Origin: Anastatus disparis
Lineage: Eukaryota > Arthropoda > Insecta > Hymenoptera > Eupelmidae
Direction: 5' to 3'
DNA length: 64,000 nt
Assembly (NCBI GenBank): GCA_017163975.1
Contig: JAFFSR010000374.1
Span: forward strand, 756,501 to 820,500
The notes beneath the pieces were generated by a model. That model worked only from the letters and a program-made list of their open reading frames with translations. It made no database searches and had not been told where the DNA came from. Position numbers and translations under genes: made by a program. This document shows, piece after piece, positions 10,786 to 23,779 of this stretch (positions are counted from its first letter, which is position 1; each line of letters opens with the position of its first letter).

Positions 10786-11349
10786 TATCTATTTAAATAA
10801 ATAGAATGAATTATCAAAATTCAAGAAATCGAGTAAAACAAAATTGTAGCGCTCAAAGAAACAGTAGTGGTGTAGTATTAAATATGCTAGTGGAGTAGCA
10901 GCATAACATGTATGCTAAGAAGTTGTTGCTTCGTCAATAAGTTGGTGAATAATTTCCAGAAGGTGGAGAAACAGCACAATAATACAGATCTGAATTACAC
11001 GTAGTTAATAACTTATAATAACGATAAGTGGGAAAGCACCTTTAATATGAGACTCCACAGTCATTCACCAATCAAGTTAAAAATTAATACATAAGGCAAC
11101 CAATAGATGGAGCCACTGATATCAAAATTGTGCATGTATTGAACGAAGCAAGCCAGCACCAAGTAATTCGGAGGTTAGGATGCAATAAACACGAACAATT
11201 GCATTTAATGCAATTGAAACACTATGCCCACACAGAGACACTAGCCACACTCCACAGAGCACCAAACCAAGCAGCAAATCCCAATAAAAATTATTAAGAG
11301 AAAAAAAAGCAAGAGCAGAAAAAAGCGTGTGTGTCGCTACTTACGCTAG
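10786..11349 (-). other. LINE copy C 5' UTR
   Basis: AT-rich non-coding leader, nearly the same as positions 459-1,200 of copy A apart from a short deletion around 11,290. It ends GTGTCGCTACTTACGCTAGAAAG before the GA tract. Confidence 0.75.
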
Positions 11350-11351
11350 AA

Positions 11352-12118
<767 letters not shown>

Positions 12119-12598
12119 ATTTTAACAAAGGAACCGACGCATTGGCCGAGTGGTTCGGTGCGCGCCAGGCGATCTGCAAAGTTAAGAAGCATCGGCCACG
12201 GTTAGTTCTTGGATGGGTGACCGCTCAAGTGCGCCGTGCGGCCGGTTCTGACTTGCTTTATGTGACGGTCGCTTGGGCGTGCTGGCCACTTGACAATGTG
12301 AGCGAGAGGTGTGGCAAATACGGTGTAGGTACTCTTGTACAAGAGTTACCTAATACCGAATTCGCTATATACACCGACCCATTCCGGAAAAGGTTTTCCC
12401 TAAGCATTATCCCACTGGGTTTGGCTACAGGGTTTTTCCTTCTTCACGGGCATTACCCCGGGCAAGTGCACAATGAGGTGGGTAGGAGGGTAATTGGAAT
12501 GGAAAAAGATAAATAAAGGTGTGGGGGATACGTAAAAACATGTAAAAAATGTATACGTGAAAACCACCAAAGTTTTTTTTTTCATTTTAACAAAGGAA
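12119..12598 (+). mobile_element. SINE with tRNA-like head and 5S rRNA-derived core
   Basis: A 450-bp GC-richer insert (12,134-12,583) flanked by a perfect 15-bp direct repeat ATTTTAACAAAGGAA (12,119-12,133 and 12,584-12,598), taken as the TSD. Its head, TGGCCGAGTGGTTCGGTGCG at 12,143-12,162, resembles the A-box/D-arm region of a class II tRNA. It continues into about 65 bp closely similar to the 3' half of 5S rRNA. That part includes the internal promoter elements AAAGTTAAGAAGCATCGG (A box) and GGTTAGTTCTTGGATGGGTG (intermediate element and C box). The remaining body is unrecognised. The 124-codon frame at 12,142-12,516 is not considered a gene. Confidence 0.82.
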
Positions 12599-13890
12599 AA
12601 TGATATTACAACAAATAAAATAAATTTGTTAAATGTTTAATATTTTAAAAACGAAAATCTAAAGTTTTTGCGTAAGCATTCTAAGGAAATCATTCAAACA
12701 AAGGAAAAAATATAGAAGTGGGGTTAAAATTTTAACAAAGAAAAATAATACTACAACAAATAAAATAAATTTGTTAAAAGTTTAATATTATGAAAACGAG
12801 AATCTAAAGTTTTCGCGTAGGCACTGTAAGTAAGAAAATAATTCAAACATAGGAAAAAATATAGAAGAGTGGGGATACAAAAAGCAAGTGCTCAACTTAT
12901 TATATTTGAAATGATACTTTTATACGAGCAGTCAGTGATCTTTATATTATTAGTGTCTTTATATTCTCTTATAATAAGTTCAAATAGTGATTCGAGCGAT
13001 AATTTAAGTGACAGTGGGACATTTTTCGATTGCAAATTTGTTTTTTGATGCTTCATTTCCGTGACGAAAATGGCCGTGTTTTGCACGAAAAGTTAAGGGC
13101 GTTAAAATTTAAAAATCGTGTAGAAAGTTAATTTATTAATCAATTTTTTGTGCAGTAAACAGGCATTTTCGGTATGGAAATGGGGCACCGATAAACGAGT
13201 TTTCTAAACGCCGTTTTAAAAAACACAATCTAACGAGTAATTGAAGCCTAAAATTAGTCCTGAATGTGAAAAATATGATTTTAGCCAAGCTTTGAAGCTT
13301 TGTAGCTCAAAAAATATGCACTAAAAAAATCTAAAAAAATTCTGAGTGGTTCATAATATGAAAAATCTTCGTCTTTTGATTTGACGAAAAATGGGAGATA
13401 GATTTCTATACTTATATCAATAATATACGCAAAAAGTGACATAGAATCTCAATGTTTCCGCGCGAACATTCAAGTATGAACATTGAACCTTGCAAATATT
13501 TTCCCGACTTGTTGAGTATATAATTTTATGCTATTGTTGGTCGTATGTGGGACAAAAAAAATTAATAAAAATAATCATTGTTAATTTAAAAATAGGACTT
13601 ATGAATTTTCATATTGACATTAAATGTACGAAATTATGTCAGTATTCTACATTTTTAAAACTTTTTGGAATTTTGTGAAAAAGTTGTAATCAAAATAAAT
13701 ATTTACAGTCGGCTCGTTGAGTATCACCACTTCTCCTCCATCGGTTTGCTTGATTAGTACCCCACACCAACAAGCTTACTCGCGCTCCTGAAGAATTTGC
13801 TTAGCACTCTCTGAATAACACTGCTGCTTTGTGAAAAGTTTTACTGACAGAATCGATGAATTTATTTATCATCTTTTTTTATCATTAAGT
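12599..13890. other. AT-rich spacer with a tandem duplication and a dispersed repeat
   Basis: Positions about 12,587-12,729 and 12,730-12,868 are two diverged copies of a ~143-bp unit (shared blocks TTTTAACAAAG and ACAACAAATAAAATAAATTTG). Positions about 13,711-13,840 match, in inverted orientation, 26,355-26,475 (shared ACTCGCG, CTGAATAAC and GCTGC blocks), so this is a dispersed repeat. Nothing coding was found. Confidence 0.6.
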
Positions 13891-13929
13891 GTCTCAATCA
13901 GGGTTGCGAAAAAAGTAATTAAAAATTAT

Positions 13930-14560
13930 TTGAATCACGAATCATTTTTGAATTTGTAATTAAAGTTTTATTTAATTAACAATTCCTTTTAAATTGATAA
14001 TTAAAAATATTTTAATTAACAAATCAAAATCTAATCGTGAATTGAAAAGGCTTTAATTAAAAAATCAAAAGGAATTCTCAATTAAATAAATTTCAATTGA
14101 GAAATCAAAATGTAATCGTGAATTGAAAGGGCTTTAATTACAAAATCAAAAGGAATTCTTAATAAAATAAATTTCAATTAAGAAATCAAAATTTAATCGT
14201 GAATTGAAAGAGCTTTAATTCCAAAATCAAAAGGAATCCTTAATTAAATAAATTTCAATTAAGAAATCAAAATGTAATCGTGAATTGAAAGGGCTTTAAT
14301 TCCAAAATCAAAAGGAATTCTTAATTAAATAAATTTCAATTAAGAAATCAAAATTTAATCGTGAATTGAAAGGGCTTTAATTCCAAAATCAAAAGGAATC
14401 CTTAATTAAATAAATTTCAATTAAGAAATCAAAATGTAATCGTGAATTGAAAGGGCTTTAATTCCAAAATCAAAAGAAATCCTTAATTAAATAAATTTCA
14501 ATTAAGAAATCAAAATGTAATCGTGAATTGAAAGAGCGTCAGATATGATTATGATTTGTG
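13930..14560 (+). repeat. Outer arm satellite, ~81-bp units (left)
   Basis: About seven to eight tandem copies of an ~81-bp AT-rich unit with the recurrent words AATCGTGAATTGAAAG, GGCTTTAATT and AAAATCAAAAGGAAT. The first units are diverged, the later ones nearly uniform. The same array occurs reversed at 23,810-24,330. Confidence 0.9.
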
Positions 14561-14599
14561 AATTCGAGGGCTCTAATTAAAAATTCCACAATTCCTTTT

Positions 14600-14735
14600 T
14601 AATTAAACGTACTAAGGAATTTGTATCATATATATGTATATAGAAAAACATATGTGGACGCGCACATACATACGCACCTAGGCTCATATATATGCAACAT
14701 TTCATGTCGACCAACACGCACACATACGGACAAGT

Positions 14736-14803
<68 letters not shown>

Positions 14804-15802
14804 GGTCCGTTTCATGTCAACTTGCACCCGTTGACCCGTATATATTTTGGTTTATATATATGTATATATATATATATACATACATACATACATGGGATAT
14901 TTCATGTCGGTTAGCACGTACTCATAAGTACAGGTTTTCTTTATGTGTGGTACATTTCATGACAACACGCACACACCCATTCGTGTACCCTTAGATTTAC
15001 ATATATAGGACATTTCATGTCGATTCGCATGCATGCACACGCACATTAATAAACATAGGATTTTTCACGTCAATTCGAAAGCACGCACACAGGTTTATAT
15101 ATATGGGACATTTCATGTCTATTCGCATGCATGCACACAGACTTTAATAAACATGGGACTTTTCACGTCAATTGGAACGCACGCACTTACAGGTTTAGAT
15201 ATATGGGACATTTCATGCCAATGCGCACGCACACACACACACACACACACACAGGATTATATATAGGACATTTCATGTCAACTCGTACATACTCATAATG
15301 ACAGGCTTTTTTATATATGTGGGACATTTTATGACAACACACACACACCCATCCTAGTAACCTTAGGTTTATATATATATATGGGACATTTCATTTCGAT
15401 TCGCATGCATGCACACGCACATTAATATATATAGGATTTTTCACGTCAATTCGAACGCACGCACACACACACACAGGTTTACACATATGGTACATTTCAT
15501 ATCGATTCGCATGCATGCACACACGTTAATATACATAGGATTTTTCACGTCAATTATTACCCACGCCTATACAGGTTTATATACATGGGACATTTCATGA
15601 CAACTCTAACACACCTATCCAAGCGCCCTTAGGTTCACATATATGGGACGTATCATGTCAACACGCACGCACCGGTTTTCATATATTTGACATATCTTGT
15701 CAACTCGAACACGCAAACACATCTAAACATGTATTTGAAATTTGTATTTATATATATGGGACCGTTTCTGTCAATTCGCATGTACGCACACACATGGGCT
15801 TA

Positions 15803-15850
<48 letters not shown>

Positions 15851-16140
15851 TATGTGTACACATATACATGGGATATTTAATGTTAATTCACACGCGCGCA
15901 CATACACACAGGTTTATATACACGGGACGTTTCATGTCAATTTACATGCATGAGACACGTACTTGAGTTTGTATATATTTTTCTTTATATATATATATAT
16001 GGGGCTGTTCCTGTCAAGGCGCATGCACGCACACACATGGGCTTATGAATATATGTATATACATATACATGGGATATTTTATGTCAATTCACATACGCGC
16101 ACACACACACAGGTATATATATATATATATATATATATGA
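14600..16140 (+). repeat. Inner arm subrepeats, left (about 23 TTTCATGTCAA units)
   Basis: About 23 loosely spaced (45-110 bp) copies of a motif near GGGACATTTCATGTCAATTCG, alternating with (AC)n and (TA)n microsatellite stretches (pure TA at about 14,738-14,800 and 15,806-15,842). Frames rich in Ile-Tyr or Thr-His here come from the microsatellites. The array forms the inner part of the inverted arm. Confidence 0.88.
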
Positions 16141-18207
16141 GTGCCACCAGATTTTTTTTTAACAAGTGAGCAGTTTTTAATCAGTTACACAAACAAGTTA
16201 TTTTTTCTATGTTACTTAAAATAAAAAAAATTCTAATTTAGGAAAAATTGCCAATATTAATACTGATAAAAATCTTAAAGATTTTTAAGGAATGGTTTTA
16301 CTTTTTGATGGATAATTTGATTATATGATTTTATTTTCAAAAAAGTTTTTCCCATAATAGTTATCTGTAATAAAAAAATTCTTTTACAATGTTAATTACT
16401 TTTTCCTGAAATTCGTTTTGAAAGTTTATGCTTAGCAATTTTAAAATTTGGTTGTGGCACTGATGATGCTGCTATAAATTATTTTGGATGTGTTATAATT
16501 AGTATGCTGCCTCAATTTTCAACTGAAGGATTATAAATTAAGGATATTTTGGATTGAATTGCGGAAATAAAATAAATGATTAAAGAATTACAATCAACAA
16601 ATCAATAAATTCAATTATTAATAGTTAGAAGAAAATGTTACCATGTCAGTGAGTTTTTTCAACAGGGTTATACATAAATTAAATTAATTAAAATTAATAT
16701 TTTCAATCAATCATATACCTATTTTTTTTATTAAAAAGATATATTTTTACAAAATATGTAACAGTAAAAGAGTAGTTCACAAAAAAAAATTGTACTTCGT
16801 TAAAAAATTTTATAAATTATAAAAACACAAGTTTTTTAAACTTCATAAAATAATGAATAGCGTACTGTACATATTGTTCTTGTAGCAAAAATTCTACACG
16901 TAAAATATGTTATAAGATTAAAATACAAATAACGATAAATTAAACGTATTTATAAATTATAACATAAATTTAGCAAATGAAATAAAATTTTAGGAAATCC
17001 TATTCTAATCTCTGCTGCACTGTAACAATAGTCTCATTCTAATATGAAAAATTGAAAGAAATTATAAAACTTATTCTTTTTTATAATTTTGGCATGAAAA
17101 TTGCATGAAATAAGCGACCAAATGTTTTTTATTTGAAAAATAGACTTTTCAAATTTTTGGAAATTATATCATACAAATTTTCCTGGACATTTTCCGACTT
17201 CACCCCCTTTAAATTAATGTTTAGTGACAAAATATATAAAAAAAATTTTTGGAACCGTGGACTTTAATGTTACTATAGCAATCTCCCCTATTTTCCGACC
17301 TGACTTTTTCATGTGAGCACCGTTGCGCAGTACTTTCTGAATGAGCGGTTCAATTATTCGTGAAAAATTAAAGGAAGACCGCAACCAGCCTAAACCATTC
17401 TTTTTTTATCAACAGTTGGTGGATTAAAGAATAATTTCAGCTTATTAAAATGTAAAAATTCTTAATTATATTGGTCACCAATGATTAGTGCAATAAAATA
17501 AAAAAAATCATTAAAAATGGCAAAATGAGTTTTTTTTATATTTATGATGTTTTTACAGAGAAATGGTGCAATGTACGGCAAAATTGATAAGAATATTTTC
17601 GACTTAATATTTGATGAAAAACACGAAAAATTATGTTTTTCTGCGGAGAATTAACAACCAGAAAATTTACTTTAGAGATTTTTCTAACTATTTTCCAGCT
17701 ATCCACCCTCGAAATTCGTGTTCAAAGCACCAAAATACATAGGAAAAACTTTGGTGGAGCCGTGGATCTTCATCGGCTACGGAAACTCTCCTAGCTACCT
17801 ATATTAGTTATAAATGTCCTCCGTATTCAGGTGAAATACCCCGGTTAAAATGTACATTAAGGTTTGGAAAGATTCTGATGTAAAAGAACCTTTCTAATTT
17901 TTTGCGGTTTTTGGTACCAGTCCATAATACAACTTTGTGAACTCTTATGAAAAAAATTGTCATGATTTTCGTTGATACCTTCTGAACTTTTTTGATTCAT
18001 TAAGTTTTACTAAGGAATAGTAACCTTAATTTTATTGTATTCACAATTAATGAACAATTAAGATCGCTTTAGAAGTGAACAGCACTGTAAAGTTTTCAGG
18101 AGAATCCTTCTAGATTGTATTTTAAAAAATTCTTCAGAAATATTTTTCACGTTTTATCATCGTATGAATATATTTATTAAATTATTGGTAAATAAATGAT
18201 TATAAAT
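16141..18207. other. AT-rich central part of the hAT-type element, no gene seen
   Basis: Roughly 2 kb of AT-rich sequence between the left inverted arm and the internal SINE. No frame of convincing composition and no transposase motif were found on either strand. Confidence 0.6.
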
Positions 18208-18437
18208 CTATGAGATCATTTTTTTTTTTTTTTTTAACGTCGCTATATTTATGCTATGCTATTATTGCTATGCTAATCAGCGACGGAGCTCGTAAGTGTG
18301 TTTGTGAACAAAGCACATGTAACGTACAGTGGTGCTTGTATCAATCGGCCGAGAGCGGGATTCGAACTCGGAACCTCGAGATTACGAATCCAACGCTCTA
18401 CCGAATGAGCCACAGACCGACTCCTATCAGATCATTT
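18208..18437 (-). mobile_element. tRNA-derived SINE (tRNA-Thr-like head) with TSD
   Basis: On the minus strand the head (18,423 downward) reads as a tRNA: A box TGGCTCATTCGGTAGAGCG (complement of 18,394-18,412) and B box GTTCGAATCCC (complement of 18,358-18,368). The anticodon loop TTCGTAA gives CGT (Thr). A ~110-bp unrelated body and an A tail (T run 18,222-18,235) follow. Direct repeats CTATGAGATCATTT (18,208-18,221) and CTATCAGATCATTT (18,424-18,437) are the TSD, 13 of 14 matching. The anticodon stem pairs poorly and the tail is present, so it is a SINE rather than a functional tRNA gene. Confidence 0.88.
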
Positions 18438-18568
18438 AAGAATACGGATGAATCTTTATATTTTCTGTATATTGATTGAAAGGTTAATGAAACTTCACGA
18501 ACTCTGTGGAAGTAGATCGAGATGAATTATTACAATCTTGTAAAGAGTTTAATAGCTATTAAAGATCC

Positions 18569-18955
18569 TTAAGAGGAGGTCGAGTATATATGTCCTATTG
18601 TAATCAAAAAATTGATTTTTCTACAAAAACTAATAATTTTAGCAAAAAATAAAGAGAAAGCCCCATCTTGTATCATAAAAAGCAATATTTTCTTTGAATA
18701 GGAAAAAATTTTTTTATCGATTCGTTTTGAAAAAAACCTTGAAAAACATCAAATATCGAGGTTTGGATGGACAATTCAGTTTTTCAAAGTTTTCTTTGAA
18801 ACGAAGCGATAAAAATAATTTTTTCTCATAAGAGAAAATATTGCTTTTAGTATACGAGATGGGGCTTTCTTCTTTATTTTGCTACAATCATAAGGTTTTG
18901 CAGAAAATTGAATTTTTATATTATAAAAGGATAGAGATGTACGACCTGCTATTAA
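18569..18955. mobile_element. Palindromic TTAA-flanked MITE (piggyBac-type TSD)
   Basis: An imperfect palindrome of 379 bp (18,573-18,951). Its arms share GAAAGCCCCATCT(T/C)GTAT and AAGCAATATTTTCT, and TTAA lies at both edges (18,569-18,572 and 18,952-18,955). The terminal sequence is GAGGAGGTCGA on the left and TAGCAGGTCG on the right. It matches the ends of the MITE at 50,091-50,471. TTAA duplications are characteristic of piggyBac-type (and some other) transposases. No coding capacity. Confidence 0.75.
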
Positions 18956-19282
18956 TAAAATACCGTGAAAATTATTTATGATTCTCAGTAACGATCTTGA
19001 AGTTATAAAAAAATATACATATTATTAAATTTTTTTAACTCTTGAAATAGTTAAGCATACCATGAAATTGTTTGATAATGGAAATAAAGTCATTTTACAC
19101 GACTAAGCTATAAATTTTTTTTGTGAATAAATACAATAAATCGCACTAATTTATTAATACTAGGCAATTTTTTAGTTTATTAATAAGTTAATTTAATTAA
19201 TATTATGATATGCCCTTCAAAAATCACTATTCAATATATTAGAAATTCATAAAGAATCTGAAGAAGTCATAATCATATTTTT

Positions 19283-19675
19283 TGATATATGGGGATATCC
19301 ACAAAACTTTTAATTGTCTAGTAACAGGTCATATTACAGCTGTTACTGGGTTACCGCATGATGCACATTGTTTAAACTAGGTTCAAATCTTTTGTGCTAT
19401 CCTGTAACTCTATTTCTGATGTATTTTGTAAATGTTTAACAAACGGCGCAGTAGATATTTCTATGAAACATTCATTTTTACACATAAAAAATTACCGTAA
19501 TTTATCTTATGTGTAAATTTACTTTTATAGAATTATCTGCTGCGCCGTTTTGTGGCACATTTACAAAATACATCAGAAATAGAGTTACAGGATAGCACAA
19601 AAGATTATAACCTAGTTTAAATAATGACCTGTTACTAGAGAATTTAAAGTTGGATGGATATCCCCATATAATACC
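19283..19675. mobile_element. Palindromic MITE with TA-type ends
   Basis: A ~390-bp inverted repeat with ends TATGGGGATATCC and GGATATCCCCATA. The long arms share CTAGTAACAGGTCAT, AACTCTATTTCTGATGTATT and CGGCGCAG. The flanking TA dinucleotides fit a Tc1/mariner-type TSD. The internal 61-codon frame on the minus strand simply follows the palindrome and is not a gene. Confidence 0.75.
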
Positions 19676-22600
19676 ATAGTGGTACACATGAAATTGGAAA
19701 GGTTCTAAAAATATATAAATTACAATAACTTTTCTGATGAGGATATATTATTCAGATTAATATTATTTTTAAAATTAGATAACACTATTTTTATTTTTAA
19801 GAGCATGACGAAGCTTCCAGTCTTCTAATAATATTTCCAATCCCAAGTTATGAATAAACAATGCGTTTAATAACATTTTTTTGCGACAAAGAAAAAATTT
19901 GTAAGATTCAACTCGAGTGCGGACAACTCAAGAAACCCACGAAAATACTACATAAAAGTAATAATACAAACTTTCAATGTAACGTATTTTAAGATTAGGT
20001 TTGTCGAGCTTGATATAATTTCCAATCCAAGTTCATAAAAAATTTACAAGTTTAAATGATTTTTTATTTTAACAAAAATTATTGTATTAACATAGCTTTA
20101 GTGCGGACAAGTCATTATATTTGTTTTTCTCATCCGTGCTGAGTAAGCGGCCTATGGCGCATGCGTTTTCGGGGTAGTAAGTAGCTAATAGCGCGCGCTG
20201 CGTGTGTTGTTTTTTGAGGGCGTGTGTTTCACAGCTATGTATAATATTATTTTGTATTAAATCACGTAAATACGTTACATTCTGTAAAATAATGTCACGC
20301 AAAAGCGTTAATTAATGTAAAATCGCAAAGGTTTATACAAGCGCAGCGCCCTCATACTGTATCTCATCGACCATATGATGAATTTTATACTCTATCTCGC
20401 TTTAACCTCTGACAAAGTAAATCGTATCATCTATTCTTGTATTATTTTTACATTAACGAAATCGTAATTATTCCGTATAAACGTGAAATTGGTGAACTAA
20501 AAGTATGTAATTTAATTACAAATAATAGTACCAAAAAGTATTGAAATATACTATTGCGAGTCAGTCGTACGGCAGATATGAGAGAGAGAGAGTCTCGGGC
20601 AATGGCACTATTCGCTACGCTCGTGCGCCAACTTGCCCTCGTGCGCAATAGTCAACTAAACCTTACTCGTTACACAATATACTATTAATTTACGAATTTA
20701 AAATGATATTAATGAAATAAAAAAAGCAAAACTTGATTGCTGTAGCTCCAACATCAGATAAATATTACGGAAAGAAACGTAATGAATCACCCAAATTCAC
20801 AATTTCATAAATTACAACTGAATCACTGGAAAAATAGTTGCATACAATAGACTTTTCCAAATTTTATAAGTAACGGCTTATAATTGAAATTTTAATGTCG
20901 GAACGATTTGGAAAACTTGAAACATTTATCAATTTTTATTTCATAATAGTTCTTAAACATTCTTTAAAGACCGGAAAAATATTTGTTCCGATTCTTTCAG
21001 AAATTTTCGGGTCATTTTAACGAGGATATAACTGATGATGATGTAACAAAATTCAACTGCAATAATCACAAATTTTCCAATCGAAAACGTTTCCATAAAT
21101 AATTTCCATAACTTTATAATTTCCGCGAAAATAATCATAATCTTCATAATTCTGCAAAAATGACGATTTATATTGACTTTTTCATAAATTTAAGTAACTT
21201 ATAGAAATTTTCTCAAATTCAATTTACTTGTTTTTGTCATAAAAAACGAAAGATAATTAGTCTCAAAGCAGACTTAACGTAGGTAAATATTATTTTTTTA
21301 TATACGCTTTTCTTATATTCGCCTTCATGTCTGTTTGCATGTTTGTCTGTCTGTAATCAAATCTTGCGCACTCGATTTCAGGCACTTTTTGACAGATATA
21401 AATTCTGACAATTGGCATAGACTTTGGTCTTGGATGACAATACAATAATCAGTTGTCATTTTGGTACCTGGACATCCAGGTCGATGATAATGGGTGTGAA
21501 AAGTCATCTCCGAGGAAGTATAAATGGGGAGGCTTTCTTTGGGTCAAGGCGAGTTTCTCGGGGGTTTTTAGGGTTGCTAAAACCGAATTTGAGATCAAAC
21601 AATTGCCACAAAGTGATGCACGTTGTCCAGAATACGCATGGACGTCGTCTCCGAGGAAGTACAAGTGGGGAGGCTTTCTCTGGGTCGAGGTGGGTTCCCG
21701 GGGATTTCGGGGCTGCTAAAACCTAATTCAAGGTTTGAAAGTGAATCTATAATGCATAATAATGATTTAGGATGAAGAGGTCGAACTGGAGTACCAAGTC
21801 GCCGATAACGGATGTACCTGAGTGTAATCTTCGAAAAGTCTGGTTGCAATGTAACTCTAAATGATAATAAAAACAATTTTAACTTAAAAATAGAAAATAC
21901 AAAATTTTAAAAACATGCTTTAAAAATAAAATACAATAATTGAATAAATAGACTAAAAAGTATAAAATAAATAAATTAACTTTTTTTAAATTTTTTAAAT
22001 GATAGCGCTTATTACCTGTATATCGGAATGATGTTTGATGAAAAAATGTTAAAATTATTCACTAATTACAATAGTAATATGCTTTCTCGAAGTTAAATTT
22101 CGCTGGCATTATTCGAACGAAAAATTCATAAATTAGTAGGGATACTACCGCAAATTTATATGCGAGATGATTTGTATGAATGATCTTTATATATGGGTAT
22201 CGACTACGAGTAAATCAACATATTTCATGGAACTTGCATGAATCTTAAACAATTGTTCTTTTAAAATCTTTTCATTTCCGAGTATTCTCCGACCTAATCA
22301 AACAACCTTAGAATCGAAATCTAAAAGAATCTCCAAGTTTCATTTGACGTAGTCCCTGCAAATGTCTGTAAACTTCATAATCGGTATGGAAAATTTCAAA
22401 ATTCATTCATATAGACGATTTCCAGGTAGCCAGGATCACCTGGATATTGTGAGATGTCATCTCGGAAAACGTACATGTTATTAATAAATAATGGCTAAAT
22501 TTCAAGAGATATTCTTGTAGACAATGTTTATCTTACTCGGAACATCCATGTTTGGCTAGATAACATTTGAAACAACTTCAAAGTAGTTATTAAACTATAA

Positions 22601-22740
22601 GTTGAATTTCAAAAGTTTTAGCTGTAGGTGATGTTTAAGTTGTCATTAACACCTAGGTATCCAAAGACGGCGATCGTGGGTACCACAGCATAATAAATAA
22701 CTATTTTTTAAATATTGTCTGCATCGATAAGGTAAAGTAT
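19676..22740. other. Central part of the hAT-type element, right; includes a ~145-bp direct repeat
   Basis: Mostly AT-rich non-coding DNA. At about 21,498-21,590 and 21,640-21,732 a GC-richer block is repeated directly, with shared words TCTCCGAGGAAGTA, GTGGGGAGGCTTTCT and TGCTAAAACC. Open frames here (up to 100 codons) follow the repeat and show no domain. Positions 20,120-20,230 and 20,560-20,660 are short GC-richer islands without recognisable content. Confidence 0.55.
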
Positions 22741-22741
22741 G

Positions 22742-22788
<47 letters not shown>

Positions 22789-23137
22789 TATAAAGTTAAA
22801 TATGTGTTTGTATGTGTGAGCGTGTGCGTGCGCGTATGAGTTGAAATTAAATGTTCCATATAAACTTGAATAAACCTGTGTGTGTACGTGCGATTCTACA
22901 TGAAATGTCCCTTATGTATATATATACATGTTTATATCATGCTTGTAAGTCGACCTGAAAAGTCCCACGTACATGAACGCGTGTGTGCATGCATGCGAAT
23001 TGACATGAAACGTCTCATATATATAAACCTAAGGGTACTTAGATAGGTGTGTACAAGTTGTCATGAAATGTCCCATATATATATATATAAACCTGTGCTT
23101 GCGAGTACGTGCAAGTTGACATGAAATGTCCCATATA

Positions 23138-23168
<31 letters not shown>

Positions 23169-23432
23169 AAATTGAGGGTGAACGTGAGCAATTTGATATG
23201 AAATGGACCATATATACATATGCAAAAACCTGTCAGTAAGGTCGTACATGAGTTGACATGAAGAGTCGCATGTATATAAAAGCGTGTATGCATGAATGCA
23301 AATTGACATGAAACGTCACATATATGTAAACCTGAAGGAACTCGGATAGGTGTGTGAGAGTTGTCATGAAATGTTCCATATATATAGAAAAGCCTGTGAT
23401 TATGAGTACATACGAGTTGACATGAAATGTCC

Positions 23433-23482
<50 letters not shown>

Positions 23483-23715
23483 CCTGTGTGTGTGCATGCG
23501 CATTGGCATGAAATGTCCCATATATATAAACCTGTCTGTGGGTGCATTCTAATTGACGTGGAATGTCCCACGTATGTATGTATGTATGTATGTATATACA
23601 TATATATCAACTTGTCTGTATGTGTGCGTTTGGGTCGACACGAAATGTTGCATATATATGAGCCCAGGTGCGTATGTATGTGCGCGTCCACATCTGTTTT
23701 TCTATATACATATAT
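22741..23715 (-). repeat. Inner arm subrepeats, right (about 14 units, inverted)
   Basis: The reverse complement of the left inner arm, with about 14 copies of TTGACATGAAATGTCCC separated by (TA)n and (TG)n stretches (pure TA at 22,741-22,786 and 23,437-23,480). The outermost portion, 23,590-23,740, is nearly an exact inverted copy of 14,610-14,730. Confidence 0.88.
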
Positions 23716-23779
23716 ATGATAAAAAATTCCTTTAAAACGTTTAATTAAAAAGGAATTATGGAATTTTTAATTAAAGCCC

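Larger units (their letters stand above)
6680..11349 (-). mobile_element. LINE copy C, near full length, degraded
   Basis: A complete-looking non-LTR retrotransposon of about 4.7 kb on the minus strand. It comprises a 5' UTR (about 10,790-11,349), ORF1 (about 10,785-9,809), ORF2 (about 9,780-6,861) and a short 3' UTR. Both termini abut (GA)n. The 3' end shares a TTTATTxxATGTAC block with copy B and lacks poly-A. Several frameshifts interrupt both ORFs, but motifs are better preserved than in copy B. The 5' half is nearly the same as copy A. Confidence 0.9.

Noticed and set aside
12170..12243. Genuine 5S rRNA gene
   Set aside because: The 5' half of 5S rRNA is absent and replaced by tRNA-like sequence, and the unit is enclosed by TSDs.
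12142..12516. 124-codon protein with several Trp and Gly
   Set aside because: It lies wholly inside the 5S/tRNA-derived SINE and begins within pol III promoter sequence.
13930..14560. CRISPR array
   Set aside because: The 81-bp repeat has no unique spacers, and the window is eukaryotic.
14621..16169. Open frames rich in Ile-Tyr and Thr-His, up to 100 codons (also at 23,029-23,735 and 57,932-58,208)
   Set aside because: Produced by (TA)n and (CA)n within the foldback arms and microsatellites; no domain, and overlapping frames are equally open.
18333..18424. Functional tRNA-Thr gene
   Set aside because: Anticodon stem pairs poorly, and the sequence continues into a body, A tail and TSDs typical of a SINE.
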